Shown: piece by piece, positions 42,945-52,445 of the stretch | Layout: every line of letters starts with the position of its first letter | Numbering within the stretch: position 1 is the first letter of the stretch | Assembly: GCA_020444275.1 (NCBI GenBank) | Contig: JAHLLG010000002.1 | Location: forward strand, 340,266-404,265 | Length of the DNA stretch: 64,000 bases | Direction of reading: 5' to 3' | Origin: Bacteroidota bacterium | Lineage (GTDB): Bacteria > Bacteroidota > Bacteroidia > Bacteroidales > UBA12077 | Position numbers and translations under genes: made by a program | Notes under the pieces: model-generated | What the model saw: the letters and a program-made list of their open reading frames with translations, nothing else | Told to the model about the DNA's origin: nothing | Database searches by the model: none

Positions 42945-43490
42945 TTAGTTGTTTTTGTAAACCTCAAAAATACTGAAATTTACACCTCCGTACTTTCTTA
43001 TTTCCTTAAAGTTTTTATGTCGGCCAAAGTCTTTTTTATCACCATGTTCAAGAATTAACCAGCCTTCAGGTTTTAAAATATTCTGTTCAAAAATGAAATC
43101 AGGAATCGATTCCATCTCTTTTAAATCATAGGGTGGATCTGCAAAAACAAGATCAAATTTATTGGGGCACGATTTAACGTATCTAAAAGCATCGGATTTT
43201 ATCGATCTTACATTTTCTAAACCAAGATCCTCAATGGTTTTTTTAATAAATGTTTGGTGCTTAAAATTACTTTCTATGGATACAACTGATTTACATCCTC
43301 TCGAAGCAAATTCGTAAGAAATACTTCCTGTTCCTGAAAAGAGGTCTAACACTTCCAAATCAGAAAAATCGAATGTATTACTTAAAATATTAAACAGGTT
43401 TTCTTTGGCAAAGTCTGTAGTAGGCCTTGCTCTAAAGTTCTTGGGAGGTCTAATCAACCTTCCTTTATATGTGCCGCTAACTATTCGCAA
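42945..43490 (-). CDS. rsmD: 16S rRNA (guanine966-N2)-methyltransferase
   Basis: A 181-residue SAM-dependent methyltransferase that modifies G966 of 16S rRNA in the assembled small subunit. It has the family opening MRIVSGTYKGRLIRPPK, then RPTTDFAKENLFNIL, the SAM motif LDLFSGTGSISYEFASRG, the catalytic DPPY in LVFADPPYDL, and ILEHGDKKDF. The length is normal. Its 5' end overlaps the DUF3822 gene by 10 bases, a gene order common in Bacteroidota. Confidence 0.95.
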   Translation of the reverse strand: MRIVSGTYKGRLIRPPKNFRARPTTDFAKENLFNILSNTFDFSDLEVLDLFSGTGSISYEFASRGCKSVVSIESNFKHQTFIKKTIEDLGLENVRSIKSDAFRYVKSCPNKFDLVFADPPYDLKEMESIPDFIFEQNILKPEGWLILEHGDKKDFGRHKNFKEIRKYGGVNFSIFEVYKNN

Positions 43491-44329
43491 AGGTGCAAGT
43501 TAAATAGATTGGTAAAGGTGTGTGCCGGAATTTTATTGAATGTATAACTATAAGAGAACTCTCCAGGTAATTTATCAAATTTCAACTGTTTAATAAACTT
43601 GTGCAGTTGGTTGAGCAGCGAATTATTTTTTTCAATAAATCCATTTAGAAACAGCTCGGTATGTTGAGTATCTAAATTGAACTGATCAAAAACATACAGG
43701 ATAAAATAAAGAATGTCGGTTTCTGTTTTGTAAACAAAGTTATTATATAAAAGGAGTTTACTGTCTTCAATAATGCAGATATCAATAAAATCTGTGTTAA
43801 TATTAACAATAACTTTTTTACTTTCAGTATGATGCTTATATAATGAACGCTCAATAAATGGAATTTGCTGATTGTAATAGGTTATTGTATTGAATTGCTT
43901 ACTAAAAATATTAGCTACCTGATTAGGAAGAACAAATACACTATATGCATCCACATATTTTAATTCATTATAGTGTATTTCATCTAAATCCTTCAGTTTC
44001 TGATTAAATTCGAAATAGCTTTTCAATTTGTCTTTATCGAAATAGCTATTCGGTATAAGCGTATTTTTACCCGACAGCCAAATTAATTTAACTGCTTTGA
44101 ACTTATGATTTAATAACTCAGTGTTTTGTATGTATTTCTCAAGTTCGTCGAGATAATCATCAAAGATTAAATCGTTTGTAAAAGTTGTATGATGTAATGC
44201 AATATATTTTTCTCTAACCGGATCGAGTATACAAAAAGAAAGTCCATTCGGATTAACCTGAATGGACAAATAATATGATTGAGTTAAATTAATATCTAAT
44301 GTTTCATCAACAAAAGCAAAATCTTGCAT
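43481..44329 (-). CDS. DUF3822 family protein
   Basis: A 282-residue cytoplasmic protein of the DUF3822 family, found almost only in Bacteroidota and commonly next to rsmD. The N-terminus LSIQVNPNGLSFCILDP and later VIVNINTDFIDICIIEDSKL have the look of two half-domains of an actin-like ATPase fold related to type IV pilus PilM proteins. It overlaps rsmD by 10 bases and follows the 209-residue protein by 12 bases. The function is unknown. Confidence 0.85.
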   Translation of the reverse strand: MQDFAFVDETLDINLTQSYYLSIQVNPNGLSFCILDPVREKYIALHHTTFTNDLIFDDYLDELEKYIQNTELLNHKFKAVKLIWLSGKNTLIPNSYFDKDKLKSYFEFNQKLKDLDEIHYNELKYVDAYSVFVLPNQVANIFSKQFNTITYYNQQIPFIERSLYKHHTESKKVIVNINTDFIDICIIEDSKLLLYNNFVYKTETDILYFILYVFDQFNLDTQHTELFLNGFIEKNNSLLNQLHKFIKQLKFDKLPGEFSYSYTFNKIPAHTFTNLFNLHLCE

Positions 44330-44341
44330 ATTTTGATATTA

Positions 44342-44971
44342 TTACTCCCAGTTACCGGCATTATTGTTTGGTTCAATTAAATCACCAACTTTAACACCCG
44401 GGAAGTTGTTCTGATTTTTCATTCTATCGTTAAGGTTAATAATCTCTTGCTGCTCTAATCCATGTAATAAAACATCGTTATGAACTTTAGCTTCGAATAC
44501 ATTAACATCTAACTTCGATACATTAAGCGTTGCTGTACCCATCTGGAATGAATCATTTTCTGTGTAAGGAACTTTCCATAATAGATCAGGATTGAAATCT
44601 TCACGTTTAAATAACGTATCCTTAATGGCTATTCTAATGGTATCTCTTTTAATTAATCCTTCCTGAACAGCAATAGCTTCGGTCCAACCTTGTGCTAAAA
44701 GCTCATCAGAAAGACTACCTTCAGCTTTTACCAGCTTCATAGAATCGTTCTTTACAAAATTTATTAAGGTATCGAAACTTGCAGTAAATTTGCCATATTC
44801 AGATTTGTATGCAATTTGCGCAGTTCTAATGTCTTTTAAACGTTGAATAGTAGCATCATACCTAACTTTTTTCTCTTTTTGAAAACGAATTGGCGCTTGT
44901 ATACTTTCCCATATTGCGTAAGCTAAAACTATAATCGCAATTGCTAATACGATTTGAATTACTTTTTTCAT
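44342..44971 (-). CDS. Conserved protein with pilin-like N-terminal helix
   Basis: A 209-residue protein with one N-terminal membrane helix (IQIVLAIAIIVLAYAIW), a following amphipathic helix (RLKDIRTAQIAYKSEYGKF) and a soluble C-terminal domain. This layout, and the run around IRTAQIAYKSEYG, recalls type II secretion pseudopilins, although a prepilin peptidase site is not clear. It heads an apparent operon with DUF3822, itself PilM-like, and rsmD. A structural link to that neighbour is possible. A TAAATTTG box lies about 32 bases upstream. The function is unknown. Confidence 0.7.
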   Translation of the reverse strand: MKKVIQIVLAIAIIVLAYAIWESIQAPIRFQKEKKVRYDATIQRLKDIRTAQIAYKSEYGKFTASFDTLINFVKNDSMKLVKAEGSLSDELLAQGWTEAIAVQEGLIKRDTIRIAIKDTLFKREDFNPDLLWKVPYTENDSFQMGTATLNVSKLDVNVFEAKVHNDVLLHGLEQQEIINLNDRMKNQNNFPGVKVGDLIEPNNNAGNWE

Positions 44972-45002
44972 TTTGCTTGATTTAATTTTATATGTTTGCC
45001 TG

Positions 45003-45010
45003 CAAATTTA
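45003..45010 (-). promoter_or_regulatory. Candidate -7 box for the 44342-44971 operon
   Basis: On the minus strand TAAATTTG, an exact TAnnTTTG, followed by CAGG. No TTG at the usual distance upstream, so it is a moderate candidate. Confidence 0.4.
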
Positions 45011-45059
45011 TAAGAAAAAATTAAATTTTAAATTTAAATAGCACTTTATTTAAAAGAAA

Positions 45060-46505
45060 ATGTTAAAGGATCACATCAAAAATATTATTCTTGATAATTT
45101 TAGTTTTAAAGCAACAAACGATCAGGAAAATCTTATTGAGGGGTTATCCGAATTCATTTTAGATAATACTGCTGATCAGATTTTTCTTATAAAAGGTTAT
45201 GCAGGTACCGGAAAAACAACAATAATAAGTGCTCTGGTAAACTCATTTAAAAAGCTACGAATTAAATCGGTGCTTATGGCACCAACCGGAAGAGCAGCTA
45301 AAGTATTATCCGCTTACTCGAAAAAAACGGCTTATACTATTCATAAAAAGATTTATCGACAAAAATCATCAAAAGATGGGTTTGGAGTTTTTGTATTAGA
45401 TGCCAATTTACATTCAAATACTTTTTTTATTGTTGATGAGGCTTCTATGATATCGAATAATGCAGGTGAATCATCTGTTTTTGGTTCCGGCCGATTATTA
45501 GATGATTTAATAAGATATGTATACAATAATAAATCCTGCAAGTTAATTTTGATAGGCGATGTAGCTCAATTACCGCCGGTCAGAAATGATATTAGTCCTG
45601 CGCTAGATGCCAAAAAGCTGAGCTCATTTGGATTTGATGTTAAAGAATTTCATTTAAGAGAAGTTGTTCGTCAGCATAAGGATTCGGGTGTGTTATTCAA
45701 TGCTACGAATATACGTAATATGATAGCACGGGAGAGGTTTGAGTTTCCAAAGCTTGAAGTAGACAATTTACCGGATATTGAAAAAATTTCAGGTGCCGAC
45801 TTGATTGAAACCATATCGGATGCTTATGATAAAGATGGATATGAGGAAACAATGATTATAACCCGGTCGAATAAACGGGCAAATCAGTACAATAACGGCA
45901 TACGAAATCAGATTTTATGGCGAGAGGAAGAAATATCGGTTGGTGATTTTTTGATGGTGGTTAAGAACAATTATTTCTGGGTTGACGATAGTATGAAAAA
46001 ACACGAAACCAAAGAAAATATTGACTTTATTGCCAATGGAGATATTGCAGAGATTGTAACTATTGATAAATACCAGGAGCGATACGGATTTCGTTTTGCT
46101 GATGTGACGTTACGTTTCATCGATTATACCGATCTTGAAATTGATTGTAAGATCATTTTAGATACACTGGATATTAACACTGCAGCCTTAACATCAGAAG
46201 ATAACAAAAAGTTATTTTATGAGATCATGGAAGATTATCAAAACGAGAAAACTCGTAAAAAGCAGTATGAAGGAGTGAAGAACGATCCGTTTTTTAACGC
46301 ACTGCAGGTTAAGTTTGCGTATGCCATAACTTGTCATAAAGCGCAGGGCGGACAATGGAAAAATGTGTTTATCGATCATGGATATATTACCGACGAAATG
46401 ATGGATAAGGAATATTTGCGTTGGTTGTATACAGCTTTTACCCGACCTACAGAAAAGTTGTATCTTGTGAATTTCAATGAAAAGTTTTTTGACGACGAGG
46501 ATTAG
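45060..46505 (+). CDS. RecD-like superfamily 1 DNA helicase
   Basis: A 481-residue ATP-dependent helicase of the RecD/Pif1-like group. The Walker A is GYAGTGKTT (residues 46-54), and motif Ia is LMAPTGRAAKVLS. The Walker B is FFIVDEASM, motif III is LILIGDVAQLPPV, and the C-terminal UvrD-like part contains YAITCHKAQGGQW and WLYTAFTRP. It lacks the long N-terminal region of RecD2, so it is a short form common in Bacteroidota. It probably works in DNA repair. It is divergent from the 44342 operon and convergent with the CDF transporter gene, which it overlaps by 4 bases. Confidence 0.9.
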   Translation: MLKDHIKNIILDNFSFKATNDQENLIEGLSEFILDNTADQIFLIKGYAGTGKTTIISALVNSFKKLRIKSVLMAPTGRAAKVLSAYSKKTAYTIHKKIYRQKSSKDGFGVFVLDANLHSNTFFIVDEASMISNNAGESSVFGSGRLLDDLIRYVYNNKSCKLILIGDVAQLPPVRNDISPALDAKKLSSFGFDVKEFHLREVVRQHKDSGVLFNATNIRNMIARERFEFPKLEVDNLPDIEKISGADLIETISDAYDKDGYEETMIITRSNKRANQYNNGIRNQILWREEEISVGDFLMVVKNNYFWVDDSMKKHETKENIDFIANGDIAEIVTIDKYQERYGFRFADVTLRFIDYTDLEIDCKIILDTLDINTAALTSEDNKKLFYEIMEDYQNEKTRKKQYEGVKNDPFFNALQVKFAYAITCHKAQGGQWKNVFIDHGYITDEMMDKEYLRWLYTAFTRPTEKLYLVNFNEKFFDDED

Positions 46506-47395
46506 TAGATTGTTGATTTCTTCGCACAGGTATCCGACTCCATTTGGATGGTAATGTGATCAATATTAAAATCCCGATGTAAAATATTCTCCAGCTTTAT
46601 TCTTATTTTATCTGCCTGCTCAATGGATAAATCTTTATTAACCTCCACGTGGCCCTGAAAATGTACAATGTTATCGGAAAGACTCCAGGTATGAACATGA
46701 TGCACATTAATTACATCTGAGTGTTTCTCTAGTTCGGCTTTTATATTTTTGATATCCAAACCTGCCGGACTTGCTTGCATTAATATTTCAATGGTTTCTT
46801 TTAATATTCCCCAGGTACCTCTTATGATAATTAAACCAATAATAATGGTTAAGAGCGGATCTACCCAGTTTACATTCCAGAAATAGATAAGTACAGAACC
46901 TATAATCACTCCAACAGACGAAAGAGTATCTCCCATAAGGTGCAGATAAGCAGCTTTAACATTTAAGTTATGCGATGAATCCTTATGTAATAAAACTACC
47001 GAAATCAGATTACCTAATAATCCGATGGTAGCCACTATGAACATGGTTGTTCCTTTAATTGGCTCCGGGTTAATAAAGCGTTCGTAGGCTTCAAAGAAAA
47101 GATAAATTGAAATTGCAATAAGCACCACGGCATTAAAAAGAGCGGCAAGAATTTCCATTCGCTTATAGCCAAACGTATTTTTATCAGTTGAATCTTTTTT
47201 CCCGATTAGCATGGCAACATAACTAATTACTATTGCCATGGTATCGCTTAAGTTGTGCACAGCATCTGAAATAAGTGCCAGACTGTTTGAAAGAATCCCA
47301 CCAATAAACTCGGCAAGCGTAATTCCTGCATTTAATATAACGCTTATAAGCAGATTTTTTTTACTGGGTTCGTTATGATGGTGACCATGTGCCAT
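46502..47395 (-). CDS. CDF-family divalent metal exporter (CzcD-like)
   Basis: A 297-residue inner-membrane Zn2+/Co2+ exporter with six helices. The N-terminus is histidine-rich (MAHGHHHNE). Helix 2 carries ALISDAVHNLSDT, and helix 5 has the second metal site in AAYLHLMGDTLSSVG. A cytoplasmic domain of about 90 residues (NVHHVHTWSLSDNIVHFQGHV) closes the protein. Histidines and aspartates at the transport sites are intact. It is convergent with the helicase gene. Confidence 0.93.
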   Translation of the reverse strand: MAHGHHHNEPSKKNLLISVILNAGITLAEFIGGILSNSLALISDAVHNLSDTMAIVISYVAMLIGKKDSTDKNTFGYKRMEILAALFNAVVLIAISIYLFFEAYERFINPEPIKGTTMFIVATIGLLGNLISVVLLHKDSSHNLNVKAAYLHLMGDTLSSVGVIIGSVLIYFWNVNWVDPLLTIIIGLIIIRGTWGILKETIEILMQASPAGLDIKNIKAELEKHSDVINVHHVHTWSLSDNIVHFQGHVEVNKDLSIEQADKIRIKLENILHRDFNIDHITIQMESDTCAKKSTIY

Positions 47396-47516
47396 ATAAG
47401 ATCAACATTTAATCTATGAAAAAGTTTACTAAATGCAGCGAATTATACTATTCTTGAGATTTCCATCTCCAAACTTGAATCTCAAAATTTAAACTAAGAA
47501 CTAAGAACTAAAATAC

Positions 47517-47933
47517 TTACTCTCCAATAATCTTAATCAAAAGTCGTTTCCGGCGTTTACCATCAAACTCACCATAAAATATTTGTTCCCATGGACCAAA
47601 GTCCAGTTTTCCTTCAGTAATTGCAATAACCACTTCGCGTCCCATGATGGTTCTTTTTAAATGCGCATCGGCATTATCTTCGGCGTAGTTATGCTTATAT
47701 TGATCGTAAGGCTTTTCTGGAGCCAGTTTTTCAAGCCACTTCTCAAAATCATCATGTAAACCTGCTTCATCATCATTGATAAAAACGCTACTTGTAATGT
47801 GCATTGCATTTACTAAAACTAATCCTTCCTGAATACCACTTTTGGCTAATTCTTCTTCAACAACCGGTGTGATGTTTATCAGTTCTCTTCTTCTGCTGGT
47901 ATTAAACCAAACTTCTTTCCTGTGTGATTTCAT
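47517..47933 (-). CDS. YjbQ/UPF0047 family protein
   Basis: A 138-residue protein of the YjbQ family, annotated in places as secondary thiamine-phosphate synthase. The conserved features are [43 protein letters not shown] and [18 protein letters not shown], with the histidines and acidic residues of the putative active site. The physiological role in most bacteria is not settled. It is monocistronic and flanked by AT-rich repeats. Confidence 0.93.
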   Translation of the reverse strand: MKSHRKEVWFNTSRRRELINITPVVEEELAKSGIQEGLVLVNAMHITSSVFINDDEAGLHDDFEKWLEKLAPEKPYDQYKHNYAEDNADAHLKRTIMGREVVIAITEGKLDFGPWEQIFYGEFDGKRRKRLLIKIIGE

Positions 47934-47939
47934 AATATT

Positions 47940-48109
47940 TCAGATTTCAGATTTCAGATTTAAAGTTTAAAATTTCAAAATTCAATTTATAAAATTTAAT
48001 TGTATTAAGTAAATCGGTAAATAAAGTCTAACTCTTCATATAAACTAACAATATAACAATTCAACAGTTTAGCAATTTAACCATTTAACTATTTTACCAA
48101 TTCACCAAT
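47940..48109. repeat. Low-complexity AT-rich repeats
   Basis: TTTCAGA is repeated in tandem at 47939-47960, followed by many variants of AATTTAACCATTTAAC and CAATTCACCAATTTAC up to 48113. Short degenerate repeats of this sort are common between genes in Bacteroidota. No gene is visible. Confidence 0.6.
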
Positions 48110-49858
48110 TTACTTTTCTATTCCTAATGATTTAATGATATTATCTATCTTTTCGTTAAGCAGATGATCTATTTTTTCAAAATCCTCTCTGTTTTCTATC
48201 TTCTCTTGAACGCCAAAATAGAATTTTATTTTAGGCTCGGTGCCCGATGGCCTGATCGATATTTTTGATCCATCTTTTAAAACAAACTGAAGCACATTCG
48301 ATTTAGGTAAATTAATTTCATATCTCAAATGGCTCATCTGATCTAATGTTTTTTGCTTTTCAAAGTCATGAATCAACATCACATTTGAGTCGTTTATTGT
48401 TTCAGGTGGTTTGTTTCTGAAATTATCCATCATTTGCTCAATTTCTTCTGCACCGGATTTACCTTTTTTAACCACAGAAACTAATTTTTCTTTATAAAAA
48501 CCGAATTCAATATAAATATCTATAAGTTCTTCAAAAAGAGTTTTACCTTTTTCTTTAGCAAAAGCTGCAGTTTCAGCGAGCAAAGCACACGACATTACAG
48601 CATCTTTATCGCGCACAAACTCGCCTGCAAGGTAGCCATAACTCTCTTCACCTCCTCCGATAAAACTCATTGATCCTTCTTTTTGTTTAATGATATCGGC
48701 AATATATTTAAATCCGGTAAGAACATCGTAACATGCTACATCATACTTATCGGCAATATCTTTTAGTAGTTCGCTGGTAACAATCGTTTTAACAATATAT
48801 TCTTTTCCTTTGAGTTTATTGTAATTTTTCCATTGCGAAATAAGATAGTTAATGAGTAATGCCGCTGCCTGGTTTCCATTTAACAATACAAACTTATTGT
48901 TGTTATCTTTAATTGCAATTCCAACTCGGTCGGCATCCGGATCGGTAGCCATAACAATATCGGCATCAATTTCTTCGGCTTTTTCCAAAGCTAACTCTAA
49001 AGCAGCTGGTTCTTCTGGATTTGGGGATTTTACGGTTGGAAAATTTCCATCCGGGGGCTTTTGTTCTTCAACAATTGTTACATTTTCAAATCCATAGTGT
49101 TTTAAAGCTTTTGGAACAAGTTCTACACCTGTACCATGAATTGGAGTATAAACAATTTTTAAATCTTTCTGATTTTTAATTATCGTTGGGTTTAATGATA
49201 ACTTTTTTAATTCTTTCAGATATTCATTATCGATATGTTCACCAATAATTTCAACGTTTTTTAAGGCATCATCAAACTGAATTTCATCCACACCTTTAAT
49301 CTTCTTAACTTCGGCAATGATGTTTTTATCGTGCGGACTTATGATTTGTCCTCCATCTTCCCAGTATACTTTATATCCGTTGTACTCTTTCGGATTATGC
49401 GAAGCAGTAACCACAACGCCACTTTGGCAACCTAAATGTCGTATGGCAAAAGATAGTTCGGGTGTTGGTCGTAAATCTTCAAACAGGTATACTTTTATTC
49501 CATTCGCAGAAAATACGCTGGCTGTTTTTTCTGCAAACAGTCTACTGTTATTTCTCGAATCATGCGCAATGGCAACTTTAATTTCTTTGTTACCCCAGAA
49601 CTGTTCCTTCAGATAGTTGCTTAAGCCTTGCGTAGCCATACCAACTGTATAAATGTTCATACGGTTGGTTCCAACTCCCATAATACCTCTTAATCCTCCG
49701 GTACCAAAATCCAGATCTTTATAAAAAGATTCGATAAGTTCTGTTTCATCGCTTTCAAGTAGTCGATTGATTTCTTGCTTTGATTCTTCGTTTATGTTGG
49801 AGTTTAACCATATATCTGCTTTAGACCTTACCTGATCCAGTAGTTCTTTTTCTGCCAT
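48110..49858 (-). CDS. Phosphoglucomutase/phosphomannomutase
   Basis: A 582-residue alpha-D-phosphohexomutase that interconverts glucose 1-phosphate and glucose 6-phosphate. The phosphoserine loop is TASHNPKEYNGYK (Ser153), the metal loop ATDPDADRVG, the sugar-binding loop GGGEESYGY, and the phosphate-binding loop SIRPSGTEPKIKFYFG. It is the size of the PgcA type. It would feed glucose 1-phosphate made by the GH149-type phosphorylase into glycolysis, and in reverse supply the UDP-sugar genes next to it. It follows rfbD by 87 bases on the same strand. Confidence 0.93.
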   Translation of the reverse strand: MAEKELLDQVRSKADIWLNSNINEESKQEINRLLESDETELIESFYKDLDFGTGGLRGIMGVGTNRMNIYTVGMATQGLSNYLKEQFWGNKEIKVAIAHDSRNNSRLFAEKTASVFSANGIKVYLFEDLRPTPELSFAIRHLGCQSGVVVTASHNPKEYNGYKVYWEDGGQIISPHDKNIIAEVKKIKGVDEIQFDDALKNVEIIGEHIDNEYLKELKKLSLNPTIIKNQKDLKIVYTPIHGTGVELVPKALKHYGFENVTIVEEQKPPDGNFPTVKSPNPEEPAALELALEKAEEIDADIVMATDPDADRVGIAIKDNNNKFVLLNGNQAAALLINYLISQWKNYNKLKGKEYIVKTIVTSELLKDIADKYDVACYDVLTGFKYIADIIKQKEGSMSFIGGGEESYGYLAGEFVRDKDAVMSCALLAETAAFAKEKGKTLFEELIDIYIEFGFYKEKLVSVVKKGKSGAEEIEQMMDNFRNKPPETINDSNVMLIHDFEKQKTLDQMSHLRYEINLPKSNVLQFVLKDGSKISIRPSGTEPKIKFYFGVQEKIENREDFEKIDHLLNEKIDNIIKSLGIEK

Positions 49859-49945
49859 GATGTTAATTTTTAGTAATAACTATCTTGATTTAATTTTAGA
49901 AACCATAAAGTTAACAAATAGATTATTGGAAAACGAAACCTGATT

Positions 49946-50830
49946 TTAAATCTTGTTTAAATTCTTAAAGAATTCATCCAGGCTATCTTGCCAGTGAGGT
50001 ATTTCTATATTAAAAGTTGATTTAATTTTTTGTTTATTCAAAACACTGTAAAAAGGGCGTTTAACCGGGGTAGGATAATCTTTGGATTCTATAGGATTTA
50101 TAATGCACCGCGAATAACTTTTATGGGCAATTATCTTTGCAAAATCGTACCAGCTGCAAACACCTTCGTTTGAGTAATGATAAATACCCGGAACAAAACG
50201 GTTTTCACGAATGGATTGATCAACTATTTGTAAAATGGCAAGAGCTAAGTCGTATGCATAGGTAGGTGTTCCAATCTGATCAAAAACAACATTTAGCGAT
50301 TCTTTTTCTTTACAAAGTCTGTGCATAGTCTTTGCAAAATTTTTCCCAAATGTTGAATAAAGCCACGATGTTCTAATTATAATAGAGTTTCCATACTCTT
50401 GAGCATATTGCTCACCTTTTAATTTTGATTTTCCATATACCGATTTAGGATTGGTCTTCATTTCTTCGGTATAAGGAATGCAACTATCACCATCAAAAAC
50501 ATAATCGGTTGAAACATGGATAAATTTAGCCTTTTGTTCTCGAATAGATTCAGTAATATTTTGAACACAGTTTGCATTTATTTCATAAGCAGCTTCTTTA
50601 TCTGTTTCAGCGCCATCAACGTTTGTATAAGCAGCACAATTAATAATATACTTGAAATTATGATCTTCTATAAACTTTTTTAAAAATATTGAATTGGTAA
50701 TATCCAATGTGTCAATATCTGTGAAAACAAAATTGACTAAATCTTTAAACTTAAATAATCCTTTTTTATGGATTGTTTTTAGTTCGCTTCCTAATTGACC
50801 GTTAGCACCTGTAACCAGAATATTAATCAT
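49946..50830 (-). CDS. rfbD: dTDP-4-dehydrorhamnose reductase
   Basis: A 294-residue SDR enzyme that reduces dTDP-4-dehydro-L-rhamnose to dTDP-L-rhamnose with NAD(P)H. The nucleotide loop is VTGANGQLGSEL; NCAAYTNVDGAE, HVSTDYVFDG and the YGKSKLKGE catalytic Tyr-Lys pair are all present. It follows rfbC by 9 bases. The rfbA and rfbB genes that make its precursor are not in this window. Confidence 0.94.
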   Translation of the reverse strand: MINILVTGANGQLGSELKTIHKKGLFKFKDLVNFVFTDIDTLDITNSIFLKKFIEDHNFKYIINCAAYTNVDGAETDKEAAYEINANCVQNITESIREQKAKFIHVSTDYVFDGDSCIPYTEEMKTNPKSVYGKSKLKGEQYAQEYGNSIIIRTSWLYSTFGKNFAKTMHRLCKEKESLNVVFDQIGTPTYAYDLALAILQIVDQSIRENRFVPGIYHYSNEGVCSWYDFAKIIAHKSYSRCIINPIESKDYPTPVKRPFYSVLNKQKIKSTFNIEIPHWQDSLDEFFKNLNKI

Positions 50831-50839
50831 ACAATGAAA

Positions 50840-51391
50840 TTAAAATTTAAAATTTTTTTCAGATTCTTGCAATGAAGGTAATACTTTATCTTTAGATGAT
50901 ACAATGGCATCTTCCGGATTAATCTTCCAGTCGATAGTTAATAGCGGATCATTATAATTTATACCTCGTTCCGATTCCGGATTGTAAAACTGGTCTGTTT
51001 TATACAACACAATAGCACTTGGGCTCAACACTGAGTATCCATGAGCAAATCCTTTAGGTATAAAAAATTGTTTCTTGTTTTCATCCGAGAGTTCTATAGC
51101 AAAGTGTTTGCCAAAAGTTGGTGATTTTTCGCGTATATCAATAACAACATCCAATATTTTACCTTCAATAACCCGGATTAGTTTTGATTGTGCGTATGGT
51201 TCCAGTTGGTAATGCAAGCCTCGAATTGTTCCATACGTTGATTTCGCCTGATTATCTTGTACAAAGTTGATATCACTTAGATCTCCCATCTTTGATTTAT
51301 TGTAACTTTCAAAGAAATATCCCCTTGAATCTTCAAAAATTTTTGGTTGTATAATGAATAAACCTGGGAAATCTGTCGTTGTAATTTCCAT
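50840..51391 (-). CDS. rfbC: dTDP-4-dehydrorhamnose 3,5-epimerase
   Basis: A 183-residue cupin epimerase. Family signatures are FEDSRGYFFESYNK, FVQDNQAKSTYGTIRGLHYQ with the catalytic histidine, KLIRVIEGKILDVVIDIR, FFIPKGFAHGYSVLS and YNPESERGINYNDP. The length is standard. It is in an operon with rfbD and the upstream UDP-sugar genes. Confidence 0.96.
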   Translation of the reverse strand: MEITTTDFPGLFIIQPKIFEDSRGYFFESYNKSKMGDLSDINFVQDNQAKSTYGTIRGLHYQLEPYAQSKLIRVIEGKILDVVIDIREKSPTFGKHFAIELSDENKKQFFIPKGFAHGYSVLSPSAIVLYKTDQFYNPESERGINYNDPLLTIDWKINPEDAIVSSKDKVLPSLQESEKNFKF

Positions 51392-51414
51392 ATTAAATGA
51401 TTTAGTTGAAGCTT

Positions 51415-52350
51415 TTAAATTACTGTTTTAAAATATTCAATGGTTTGAGTTAATCCATCTCTCAATTTTACTTTGGGCTCCCAGTTATCCAAAACTTTTT
51501 TGGCCAGATCAATATTTGGTTTGCGCTGAATTGGATCATCTTGAGGCAACGGTAAATGCGTGATTTTCGATTTTGAATTGGTTAAATCAATAACCTCTTT
51601 TGCCAACTCAAGCATACTAAATTCTATTGGATTTCCAAGGTTAACAGGATAATGAACGGTATCATCGGTATTCATTAGCTGAATGAAACCTTCGATTAGA
51701 TCAGATACAAACTGAAAGCTTCTGGTTTGTTCACCTGTTCCATAAATTGTGATATCTTCATTTTTTAATGCCTGAACAATGAAGTTGGATACTACACGGC
51801 CATCATTAATGTTCATATGCGGACCGTAGGTGTTGAATATTCGTGCTATTTTAATATTTACACTATTCTTTTGATGATAATTAACAAAAAGTGATTCTGC
51901 GCAACGTTTTCCTTCATCATAACAAGAACGCAACCCAATAGGATTTACATTCCCCCAATAATCTTCTGTCTGTGGATGAATTAAAGGATCGCCATACACT
52001 TCGCTTGTTGAGGCCTGGAGTATCTTTCCATTTATTCGTTTTGCTAAACCTAACATATTAATAGCACCCATTACTGATGTTTTAATCGTTTTAATGGGAT
52101 TGTACTGATAATGTATTGGTGATGCAGGGCAGGCTAAATTGTATATTTCATCCACTTCAATAAAATAAGGCATGGTAACATCGTGTCTTACCACTTCAAA
52201 GTATGGATTATCCATAAGATGAAGAATATTGCGTTTGGATCCGGTAAAGAAATTATCTAAACAAATTACTTCGTTACCTTCATTCAGTAATCGTTCGCAC
52301 AAATGAGAACCAATAAAACCTGCTCCACCGGTTATAAGAATCTTTTTCAT
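51415..52350 (-). CDS. uxs: UDP-glucuronate decarboxylase (UDP-xylose synthase)
   Basis: A 311-residue extended SDR enzyme that converts UDP-glucuronate to UDP-xylose. The NAD loop is [41 protein letters not shown] and [12 protein letters not shown] (Tyr-x3-Lys) are diagnostic of UXS rather than UDP-glucose epimerase. The C-terminus has [13 protein letters not shown]. It lies 95 bases after the UDP-glucose dehydrogenase gene that would supply its substrate, so the pair makes UDP-xylose for a surface polysaccharide or glycoprotein. Confidence 0.92.
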   Translation of the reverse strand: MKKILITGGAGFIGSHLCERLLNEGNEVICLDNFFTGSKRNILHLMDNPYFEVVRHDVTMPYFIEVDEIYNLACPASPIHYQYNPIKTIKTSVMGAINMLGLAKRINGKILQASTSEVYGDPLIHPQTEDYWGNVNPIGLRSCYDEGKRCAESLFVNYHQKNSVNIKIARIFNTYGPHMNINDGRVVSNFIVQALKNEDITIYGTGEQTRSFQFVSDLIEGFIQLMNTDDTVHYPVNLGNPIEFSMLELAKEVIDLTNSKSKITHLPLPQDDPIQRKPNIDLAKKVLDNWEPKVKLRDGLTQTIEYFKTVI

Positions 52351-52445
52351 TATAGGTTATATAATTTATAAATCGTAAAAATAAGAAAAGCTGATGTAAA
52401 TTAACACCAGCTTTCATTTATTTTAGCATAATTCATTTTAATTGC

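Noticed and set aside
47939..48113. Repeats between yjbQ and phosphoglucomutase as a mobile element or attachment site
   Set aside because: Degenerate short AT repeats only; no terminal inverted repeats, target duplication or transposase remnant.
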